Assembly (NCBI GenBank): GCA_019096065.1
Contig: JAGUCH010000006.1
Span: forward strand, 1,322,001 to 1,386,000
DNA from: Paracyclopina nana
Lineage: Eukaryota > Arthropoda > Copepoda > Cyclopoida > Cyclopettidae
Direction: 5' to 3'
Length of the DNA stretch: 64,000 nt
Part shown: piece by piece, positions 54,801 through 64,000 of the stretch
Layout of the letters: each line of letters starts with the position of its first letter
How positions within the stretch are numbered: the first letter of the stretch is position 1
The notes under the pieces: model-generated
What the model was told of the DNA's origin: nothing
What the model saw: only the letters and a program-made list of their open reading frames with translations
The model's database searches: none
Made by a program: the position numbers and the translations under genes

Positions 54801-57300
54801 GCAAATCCCACCAGAATGTGCACCTTGTTGCACCACCAAGTGTCCCCCACAATTAATCTCACTTTTTATAGAGAGAGAGACAAAGCATAGATTTAATGGG
54901 CTTTGCTCTCGTAAACGGAGGCCAAAAAATCTCAAGCACTTCTCCTCGCGAGGAAAGAAGCGGAATGTTGTGCTCTAATGTCCTGTTCATGTACGCCCCA
55001 AACTCTTTACGAAAATGCACGAAAATCACCTCAAGGAAAGGAGAAAAATTGTCTTATGACAAACGCCAGCTGATACCAAAAAAATCAGATCGACTTTAAG
55101 CCAACTTGAAAGTAAACATACCTAAATCTTGTTTCTTAAAAGTGATCCACAATTTAGTCCTATTGGGCAGAATAAATTGTTTTTCATCTTTTGTCAAAGA
55201 AACGCGATGAAAGATGGTTTTTTTTCAAATATGCTGAAAACCATGAGACAAAATAGCAAAAATTGCCAATAAAAATGCTGCTCGGCCCCAAGCTGAACTC
55301 GTAGAGTGGCTGTCAGCAATAGATTCACTTTTCCTTATGACATTTTTTTCCATACCTTAAGGTATTCTTAATACATGAACAGGACATAAGACGCGCGCTG
55401 TTTTCGAGCTGCAGAAGCGCAGGCCCATTAATGCAAAATAGGGATGCTTTTTTATTCAAATTTCGGGGGGAAAGCTCCTCTCTCTCTCCTGCATAATTGC
55501 CGCCATAATTTCAGCGAGTGAGATAAGCAGCGCAACTTTTTGGGAGCTAGCAAAAGTTGCTTGCTTCCATATAATGCTGATAGTTAAGATACATGGCTGT
55601 CCTCGCAGGAATCCTTCTACAATGAAATGCCAGGAATCTAGCTCAGGCTAATAAAGATGCATTTTTACCTCCATTGTGCCAAAATTGCATAGGTATTTAC
55701 CATTATTAGCGAGGCTGCGAGGAATGAGGAGATGAACCTATTTGGCTGCTACCTTGATCATCAAGTGCCAATCACGATAGATTGAGATCTTGTTTGCTTG
55801 TCACATGTTCGCGTCCTTGTCCTCCTCCCTATGTAAGTGTGTGCACAACATTTTCTTATTAAGCAAAGTGCACGTTGGACTTATCTCAATATTTTATATC
55901 AGGACTTCCTTCGATACGTTATTTCGACTTGTTCTCGAGTATCCGTCGATTTCCTGCTACGGCATTCTGCTCTTAAAATATCATCAAATATGCATGGCGG
56001 GTGCCACTCTAGGGCACAAAACTTTGAGCAGTAGAATTCTGCACAAAAATACTATTTTCTTCATGGCCGTTGCAGCAGCAGTAGAATAACCGTGCAGACC
56101 GAATGTTAATTAGTTTGGCAGCTAGTAGCCGTAGAAGCAGTAGGCACTCGCGAAAGTCTTTCATAAGAGGCTTAGTTCCTAGCTCGCTCCCATATTCCAG
56201 CAATATTGAGCCTATTATTACTGCGAAAGTCTGTTTCTGACAATACTTCTTCGCTGTTGTCAGTAGTGGGACCGGATACGGACCGCACCGTGCAAAAATA
56301 GATATTCGGCTGGAATCCATTTTTCATCCTCCAACCAAGAAGAAAAGTGTTTTTTTCCGCATTGGGACGAAAAATCCAGACGGCAAACCAGGAAGCTTAT
56401 TTGCATGATAAAACAACGCGTGATGAGGTCGTGGCCAAGGCTAGCATGTAGATATAGCTCGCCTTTTCCATCTGGTATCTTCAATATACCTAATATTTCC
56501 ATCTGTGTGTTTTTTGGCTGCCTTGCGCGATAATTGGAGGCCGTGGCCTTCATATGCACACAATGTGATGGTGGTGGCCTCATCTTGTTTCCACTTTACT
56601 GCTACATGCCTTATCCATTAGGCATCGCTCTACGCGTTGTGGCCAAAGAGTTTTGCCAAAGAAAGGACTGCTAATGGAGCCGAATTAATCCCATATCCTC
56701 CGTGAAAGTAGCTTTTCAAATATCGAGCAGCCAATGAGGTGCTCCCCTAAAAGCTGCTTTTAATTTGGTGTAGCCAAAAGTTTGCGCCACGAAAGGCAAT
56801 TATCGGATGTGTGTGTACTACCAGGCAACTTTTCATTAATGAGATGCTCACTTTTCCAGCTGGATCCAATTTCATGCCGCTTGCTTCAAACTGCCTGAAT
56901 TGGTCCCTTGATAGTTGAAGCCAGCTTGTATGCACCGAATTATAAATAGCATAACTTTTAATCCCTCGCTAAATTAGCCCCTTTCTGGAGATTTATGCGG
57001 CAACTCCAAATGCGCGCGGTACATCTTGAAAGGAAATTCGAGAAAAGTGAAAACACTCATTTAGCTATCAACGACTAATATATACAAGGTATATACAATG
57101 TGGACACACATGAACGCGCGCGTTGAATTCAATTTCTCTGCATATCTGGGTCAGTCCAAGCCACTCACCTAGCATCGACACATTTAAGATAAAGGCAGCA
57201 GCGAAATGGCTCTGGAGCCGCTAAAAGAGCCCAAGTTTCCCCACAAAGTTTTTTCTCAAAATTTAGGTCGATTTTGTATCGTCAACAGTTTTCTGAGACA
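51893..57300. other. 5.4-kb non-coding stretch, possible regulatory DNA
   Basis: No exon-like frame on either strand. It contains four ATCGCGAT palindromes (52817, 53530, 54173, 54222), the last next to an octamer-type ATTTGCAT and a GATAAG, a 12-bp palindrome TCCTCGCGAGGA at 54943, and one MITE (54979-55386). Confidence 0.45.
54979..55386. mobile_element. PIF/Harbinger-type MITE, second family member
   Basis: 408 bases with ends TGTCCTGTTCATGTA and its complement, flanked by TAA (54976-54978 and 55387-55389). The ends differ by two bases from those of the FABP-intron MITEs, and the inside is different. Confidence 0.78.
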
Positions 57301-57572
57301 TGACCTGATTACATCTAATCTCTACCTTAGAGGTACGTTCAGGTAGAGCCTAGTATAGTGTTTCAGGTCGTGCATTACATGTTTACGGCCTAAAAATTGA
57401 ATTTATCCGAATGAGATCAGCTTTTGATTAGGTAGTCAGCAGGTCGATTTCAGATTTTCCTCCCTATGCTATGCGAGTTTAGTTACAGGTACTGAAATAA
57501 GTTTTTTCTACATGTTGAGTTGTAAACAGGTAGTAATCAGTTTACTGTTTTATTTGCTTTCAGGTTTATCAA

Positions 57573-57758
57573 ATGCGTCGACGAAGGCCTTTACCAGGAA
57601 GTAGCTCCCACAGACGCGCCCGCAGGCCTAGGCCCAATCCAGTGCCTCAGCTATTGGCCTTATTCCAGAACATTTCCAATGTTATTGTTATACTCTATTT
57701 GTACTTTATTTACTTAAGAATAGCATATATCGACATATATTGCACCAGAATACGTTAA
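57573..57758 (+). CDS. small Arg-rich, membrane-segment protein (hypothetical)
   Basis: A 61-residue open frame starting at ATG nine bases after a good acceptor (TTTGCTTTCAG). The first 25 residues are strongly basic (MRRRRPLPG, HRRARRPRP). They are followed by a hydrophobic, probably membrane-spanning stretch (VIVILYLYFIYLRIAYI). It lies between the presumed left end of the transposon-like region and its minus-strand gene. No homologue is recognised; it may be the end of a longer spliced gene or chance. Confidence 0.3.
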   Translation: MRRRRPLPGSSSHRRARRPRPNPVPQLLALFQNISNVIVILYLYFIYLRIAYIDIYCTRIR

Positions 57759-57901
57759 TGTTAAGCATACGAAAAAGAAATAATTTGTGCCAAAAACTGT
57801 AGCCAATGGGCTGCTTCAATCCATGGCTATGTAAGGCACAGTCACACAAATAATTTTCTAATAATTTAGGATGTCGCTATTCTAATAATTCCTTTTGCAA
57901 A

Positions 57902-60900
57902 CTAATTCTTAGGAGGCGTCTTAATGGCATCTTCAGTTAGTTGAGTCACCTCTTCATCAGGGCTAACGTTCTCTGGAGTCTCGACGGGTTCGGGAGCAGG
58001 ATTGACATCAACTGTAACCTTCGTCACTGGAGCATTGTAGCGTGCAAGATGGGCAGTTTTGGCAGCTGCACGTTGGCTACGTCTGGCCTGTTGGCTCGTA
58101 GACGGGACGTCAGACTGTAAATAAGGGATGAAGTTGATGAATGAAATTTTAAGGATGTGATTTGAATATGTACAGGTTCATACATAAAAGAGATATGATA
58201 TGTGTATGACATAAAAGTTTAGGTTACGCAAGGTAGCACTTGGTTGCGTATGGAACAGTAAGCAAAAGGTTGTGGTTATGTAAACTAGGGACTTACAGGA
58301 GGAAGTGGCCTGGCTGACGAAGCACGTCGTGCAGCAGCATGCAAAGCTCGCCTCGTTTCCTCGATGTCTTTTTGCCTCTTTGCTTCCTTTTCATCTTCTG
58401 AAGGCTCGGGAACAAAGTCCTCATCGCTCTCGCCAAGTTGCAAATCCTTTCTCGCAACAATGCGAGACTTTGGCTGAGCTTTTCCATCTTTCTCTCGGAA
58501 TTGAGTGAATGGGTACCTCTTGACAGGGCTCACCGATCCAGACCGCCGCTTCTTCTTTGGAGACGAGTCATCAGCTTGTTCATCGTCAGTGGCTTCAGTG
58601 CCTTCGCCTCGCTTACGACCTTTTCTCATGAGTTGATCAACATACAGGTGAGGTATGTTATTGACTGCATCTGCCGAGTACTTTTCGACCAAGGCAAGGA
58701 TATCAGCATTGCGGCCCTTTGCACGCTCGTATTGCTCAGCCAACTGTAAAACATTTACGTAAAAGTACATGTCGACTAACTTTTCAAATGAGATCAGTTT
58801 ACTACTTACGTCAGGAATAGTGTCCGGTAGAGACTCATGGACCAAATTGAATGGGTCATAGCCTAGCATGTAGGCTCCAGCCATGATGATGTCAAAGATC
58901 TCTTGGACACTGACCTCCACTCCCTGGTTTCGGTACATTTCGGTGAGCCTCTGATCCTTGGGGGCGTACACTCTGTCACCTTCCTTTTTGGCATTGAATG
59001 CCTTGTTCATTTCGCTCCTATTGGACACGGCCTTAACATGCTCCTCAAAGGATGGCGGAGGCTTGACATTCTTTGGCAAAGTATGCTTATTAGCATCATA
59101 GAACCTAAAGTCCCACTCAGCCACGATCTGGCCAGCTTCTTCCTTATCAGGAGACTGCATGGCGGCATTAGTAAGCAGCGAGCCATAGTCATTGGAAAAG
59201 TTTTTGGAGCAGGGTGTCTGGATGTCAGAGAAGTGATGCTCATCCTTGACCGGGTCAAGTTTTTTGAGGACGCACAATCTGGGGTTCAATCTCTTAGACA
59301 CCATGGTGAAGAATCCCTTCATAAGCGGCCGCTTGTTGAAGTTCAGCATACGCAACGAACTTTTCATGAAATAGTTACATGTGAAAATGTCGCAAATATG
59401 CAATTTTGGGTTAGTACTTACTTGAGATTTCCACCAAAGATGAGATGAGCTCTACCCATTTGAGTGAAGAAATTCATTAAGCAATTACGAGCCAAGAACA
59501 CATTCATGTTCTTCATCGGTAGGCTCTCAAGTGTTGGGGTGATATACTCCACCAATTGCTCCTGAAAATGATTTGTTATAACTATGTTGTTACTTGTTAA
59601 GATTGCCATCAGTTACCTGCACAAATAGGAATGCAAAGAAAATGTCTGCTTGCTGACCCATCAAGTTGAACGGCACGACTCGAAACAAAATTCCCCATGC
59701 AAGACTCTTGGCCTCTGGGTTTGCCTTCAAACTACCTAGAGTGTTGACTCGACGCTCCTCAGTCATTGACAAGTTCGTGACGTTCTCATGGATGTCACGC
59801 GTTTGGATTTTCAAGGCCTGAAATAATGTAAATAGGTTATTTGAAGGTCAATGTAGGTATTGAGAATAATGCTTACATTGAAGCCCTGAAGCTTGTTGTC
59901 GACCTTCTTCCTTAGCTTGTCAAATTGTTGGTCGTACTTGACCTCGAGCTCATCAATCCTCGTTATCATCCAAGTTTGCAAAGTCACCAATGCATTCATG
60001 ATGTCGGTGTTGGTGGCGTAAGCTGGAACAGTGATGATGTTCTCTTGGTTCTTGTTGTCCCTCGTCTTCTTGGACCTCAATGTTGAAGGAGCTTCCTCCT
60101 CGTCCTCTTGAGCAGGCAAATCCAGAGTGGCATCATGTTCTTCAATGGATGCGGTCGCATCTTCTACCTCCTTTCGACGGCGAGACTCGTCAATAGCCTC
60201 TTGGATTTCCTGGTCGCTAATGGTCATCGCCAAGTCCTGGGGCATCAAGCTGATCGTTCTCTGTAAGGCTGGAGGCTGGAATGTGTCGATGACAACGCTT
60301 CCCTCTGGAGGCTTCTGCGATCCACTACTTGTTGGCACCGTCACTTCGAAGACCTCTTGGCTACCACCTTGAACCGGTTCTTCAGCAAGTATTTCAGCTG
60401 GCAATTCTTCAAAGATCTCTCCAGTTGGTTCGTGGAACGCAGTATCCAAGGTGACCATTGTGTCTGTCTCCTGGACAACGACGTCCTTTCTTGGAGGCTT
60501 CACCTTTTTGGCGGCCACCTAAAAAGTTGATTCCAATGAATGATCAGTTAGTCAATGAATGCTTTTAAACTTACTATCGCTGGATCGTCGTATGAAATCT
60601 TTTCCTTCATGTAGACGCGCTGCTGGAATTGCTCCTTGTTGGCATCGGATTCGTCAGTGATCGGAGCTTGACTACTCGCCAGCGATTTCCTGGTATTCAC
60701 CTTATTGAGGAGTGGGAAGAGAAACCTGTTCCCAGGCTCTCGTCGGACATAGTCAATGCCGTCCATGACTTTTTCATACCAGTGCTCCACCATGTTCTGA
60801 TAATCAGCACTAATGTGCTTCATTGCACCTTCGGTGATCTCCTCATTGAGCTCATCGCAAATCGCGTCAAGGCGACTACTAGCAACGCCTGAAATCAATA

Positions 60901-61235
60901 ATAACTTCATGAGTACTCAACTTAAAGTAGTAATCGACAAGTAGCTTACCAACTTCGACTCGCGCGAAGACGCGAACGATGCGGTCGACTCCACTAAATT
61001 CGTCCTTGATGACGAAAATGTAATTTCGTTGGTGTTCATTCATTGCCGACAGGGGATCCATCTTCTTCCTGATGATGTCCAGCCATAACGTGCCCTCGTA
61101 ATCACGGATGTTGGCGGCGCTGATGTACGTGAATGGGCACTCATCCTCGAACTGGCATACCAACAATCGATCGTAGACGGCAGGAGGTCTCTCCTGAGTT
61201 GCCTGTGTGCCTTCTGGATTCGTTTTCTTAGGCAT
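57902..61235 (-). CDS. eight-exon unknown protein, presumed partner gene of the adjacent transposase
   Basis: Exons on the minus strand: 61235-60950, 60888-60575, 60518-59877, 59817-59617, 59561-59422, 59359-58810, 58743-58297 and 58114-57902 (TAG). All introns are GT-AG; most are 55-66 bases, the last 182, and phases match throughout, giving 930 residues. The start MPKKTNPEG is the first ATG; upstream frame begins with TTG. The N-terminal part (residues 15-200, RLLVCQFEDECPFTYISA) looks globular. The middle is acidic and Gln/Glu-rich with a short amphipathic helix. A second globular part (EIFDIIMAGAYMLGYDPFNL) follows. The tail is basic with NLS-like KKKRRSG and ends KTPPKN. No family is recognised. 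Intact exons and the shared spacer suggest it works with the divergent transposase, for example as a DNA-binding accessory protein; this is inference. Confidence 0.78.
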
Positions 61236-61646
61236 TTTCTTCCAAATCTCCAATTTTCAAAATGGCGAAGTCCGTCGTCGTTGGGAGCCGGGACTGAACT
61301 GAGATTTGAATTTCTAACGGTTTTTTGAGTAGTAACTATTACTAATCTGTTGACATTCTGTTCACACTTAATTAGGTAGCTGACAGGTAAGTGTCAAAAA
61401 GTGCCACGCAACCTCTCAGCTAATAGCGTGACTCAGCAAATTTACTACCTGTCACTATCATGTCAACAATCTGTATATGTGAAAACAATAGCTGTTCAGA
61501 TTTATTACAGGCGGTACTCAGTACTGAGTCTCAAACGTTTTAATTACCGGAAGCTCAGCTGATTTAACGAGTTTTCTCTGAAGCGGCGGCATCAACGCAA
61601 TTTTAATTATTAGTGCTCATCAAAGTTCAGCCATTTACATTTGAAA
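61236..61646. promoter_or_regulatory. divergent promoter region with nested dyads
   Basis: 411 bases between two ATGs reading outward. TGTTGACAT (61348-61356) faces ATGTCAACA (61460-61468), and inside that GACAGGTA (61382-61389) faces TACCTGTC (61446-61453). CAGGTA-type motifs also occur in the 57340-57533 stretch. Confidence 0.5.
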
Positions 61647-64000
61647 ATGCCGAAAAAGTAAGATTCAATTGCTCAGTACTTTAATTAAATTGCTAATTAG
61701 AGATTATTTCAGGAGATCCCGCTTGACTAAAGAGGATCAGGCTGAGCGCAGAAAGTACAAGCGCAAATTGTTCAAAGTTAAGCAGTTGCTAATTAAAGCG
61801 CAAGGCCAAGACGAAATTGAACCGCCAATGACTGAAGCACTTGATGGGCCTGAACATCAACCTCCAAGCAATAACGAAGACTTAGCAAAGGCCGTACGAG
61901 AAATAGAACATCTCCTTGAGGATCATGTTCTCGGGCGCGACAATGACGATGCATCAGATGAAGCCTCAAGCGATTCAGAAGATGATCAGCCATCTCAAAG
62001 TGGCGATCAGTCAGCTGCAAATTCAAATCGCAAGCGTTCAAGAGATCCCGATCTCAGCCGTGATAATTCGGATGCTGATGTTGTCGGAGCTGAGTTTGAT
62101 GACAATGAAGAACTGTCTGAGCTTGCCGTTGTGTGCCTGGCTAGGCCAAACCTGGGCGCTAAGAAGAAAGTCCGGTTCATTTCTCCTCGCATGCCATCAC
62201 GTCCTGATGATGCTGAGAGATCAAATCCTGATCTGTGTTTGCCTGGCACAAGTCGCGATGTTCAAATTTCAGTTCCAGTGCAACATTTGAGTTTGGCTGA
62301 TATGCGAGTCGAAGTCGACACAACAATGGCTAGCGATAACGACGATCCAGCTGTCATCACTCTGAACACGTCCCACGAGACTGATAATGGAGCAGCCATG
62401 AGCGATGATGAAGGAGAATATGAAGACGATGACATCGTAATTGGCAATTCGTACGAAAGTGTGAGAGCTAAGATAATTACAAGCTTCCTTGAGCAAATTC
62501 GCCAACAAGAGTGCGATTCAGAGTCAGACGAGGATGAAGCATTGGAGTTCAATTACGAAGCACCTGAAACAGAAGGCGAGGAGGATTCTGCAAACGAGCT
62601 GAACGAAAGTGATCTAGGACTTGATGGCAACGACAATGTGCAAGGGGATGTCAATGAGCAAGGACAGGCTTGCAAACTAAGCTACAAGGGCTTCTTGGAG
62701 TACTTTCGACGTGAGAAACTGTTGCCTGATGAGAATGCCCGTCAATGTAGCTATACAGAACTATTTGCTGAAGTGTCCAGAAAGTCCTACATCAACACAG
62801 GGGCTGAAAGACTCATGTTTGATCTACATCGCGCTCGAGACAAGGCCTATAGAAACGAGAAAAGGTTCAGTCTAGATTGTGCAAAGAAGCGTTGGTTGGG
62901 AATCAAGCCAAAAGTGAAGATGACCTACGAATTTAAAGAAATTGCTACCGGAAAAGTGTTCAAAGAAGTAGGCCTATTGAAATTCCCTCGTAAGAAGTAC
63001 CCGGCTGATAAGTTCATCAAAGTTTCCGAATACGCCAAGTGTCATTTGAACGACTTGTTCATGCATTGCCAGAAATTGCATGGTCGTATGGATTTTGGAC
63101 AGCCAGCCAATGGCTGGGAACTTGTGGATTTCTTCATGGACGGGGTACCGTTAGCTAAAAGTTCGCCTGAAAAGTTGGATGTGGTCAACATTCGCTTCAC
63201 TCAATGTAGACTGATCTACATTTATGGGATGCATATGTACCGCAAAGACGCTCAGTTGACAGCTAATCAGATCCTTGACAAGTTCTGTGAGGAAGCCAAT
63301 TTCTTCGATTTCACGATTAACAGAGTTATCGCTGATGCTCCGATGAGGGCCAAATTGAAGTGCCTAAAGACACATGCTGGCTACTTTTCATGCGAAAATT
63401 GCTTTGCTAAGGGTGAGCAGGCAGAGAGAAGCCAAAAAGTTGTTTGGCCTGCGGCGAAGATGAAAGCTGATGAGCGAACCGATCTTTGGTGGAACCGGAT
63501 GATGGACAAGATAGAGGAGAACGGTGGAATCGAGAACATGGATGAAGAAGAGTTGCTTGGATTGACTGGTGTTTCACCCCTGTCCAAGATGCGTTCAGGT
63601 TCCACTATGAGGTTTCCTATGTCGAAACGTTTTACAGTCGAGCCGATGCACAATATCGGTGGCTGCATCAAGCAACTGATCAGGCTTATGTTCCAACTAA
63701 GCAAGAAGACTGCCAAATTGTCTGCCGAGCAAACCAGAAAGTTGCGACTTGTCGATGCCCGCTGGACTAAGATCAAGCTTCCTCGTGAGTTTAATAGGCG
63801 TAACCGTGAAATCACCAGAAACTACATGCATTTGAAAAGCCAGGAATATTTTTCCTTGTGCGGTGCCGGCTTCCTAGCAATTGCTGATGCTATGGACCTG
63901 GAAGATGATCGCCTCAGAAAGGAGGTTTGGCTTCGGTTCGCTTACATTGTCCGCCTCACCATGTTTCCCAACAAAATGTGGGAAAATTTCAAGGTCAAAG
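61647..64000 (+). CDS. Tnp2/CACTA (EnSpm)-like transposase, 3' end outside window
   Basis: Exon 1 is 61647-61657 (MPKK), with a 55-base intron. Exon 2 runs from 61713 to the window edge with no stop, giving about 766 residues. The first 30 residues are basic, and residues 45-310 are very acidic and low-complexity. The transposase part starts near 330: LSYKGFLEYFRREKLL, WELVDFFMDGVPLAKSS (first acidic residue of the active site by position), VIADAPMRAKLK followed by HAGYFSCENC (Cys pair of the inserted zinc-binding segment), RFTVEPMHNIGG, and LPREFNRRNREI. These match in order the animal 'DAPAR.F.K...GH.GY..C..C' transposases. Assignment to CACTA rather than a related superfamily is likely, not proven. 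The open frame is unbroken, so the element may be young. Confidence 0.8.

Noticed and set aside
52548-56583. Several frames of 75-112 residues on both strands
   Set aside because: No acceptor/donor pairs, domains or repeated support; treated as non-coding.
58305-59448. Plus-strand frames opposite the eight-exon gene
   Set aside because: They cross introns whose borders fit the minus strand exactly.

Overview
The window reads as nuclear DNA of an invertebrate animal. Protein genes are split by GT-AG introns, some of 55-75 bases and some of several kilobases. The products are animal families: ALDH7A1, heparan sulfate 3-O-sulfotransferase, rhodopsin-type GPCRs, a fatty-acid-binding protein and a harmonin-like PDZ scaffold. 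The phylum cannot be fixed from the sequence alone. No LTR or virus-like element, rRNA or CRISPR array was recognised.

Layout. 1-2421: the 3' part of a long coiled-coil gene. 2841-9511: a four-exon ALDH7A1 (antiquitin) gene with an intronless 3-O-sulfotransferase gene (3358-4404) nested in intron 1. 9512-12200: mostly non-coding, with a TIR element and one orphan terminal exon. 12201-26909 (minus): a seven-TM receptor in four exons, followed only 21 bases after its stop by a small GFRP-like gene; the two appear to share one poly(A) signal. The receptor's 11.8-kb intron 1 holds a 10-kb foldback-type element (15426-25436): 9-bp target duplication, inverted ends made of a GC-rich decamer, and two opposed arrays of about 52 units of 180 bp. 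29300-31471: a FABP gene whose intron holds a 488-bp MITE inserted into another copy of itself. 32026-35221 (minus): an FMRFamide-receptor-like GPCR. 35222-47914: about 12.7 kb with no convincing gene, but with tRNA-like units, foldback elements and tandem repeats. 47915-50145: a harmonin-like two-PDZ gene, followed by a smaller Cys-rich gene of unknown function (50438-51727). 51893-57300: non-coding, possibly regulatory, with a second Harbinger-type MITE. 57573-64000: a region that looks like a large DNA transposon. An intact eight-exon unknown gene (minus) and a Tnp2/CACTA-like transposase gene (plus, running off the window) diverge from a 411-base spacer with nested dyads.

The most unusual features are the foldback array with its 14-unit higher-order repeat, the MITE self-insertion, the GPCR/GFRP two-gene unit, and the divergent transposase plus eight-exon partner.
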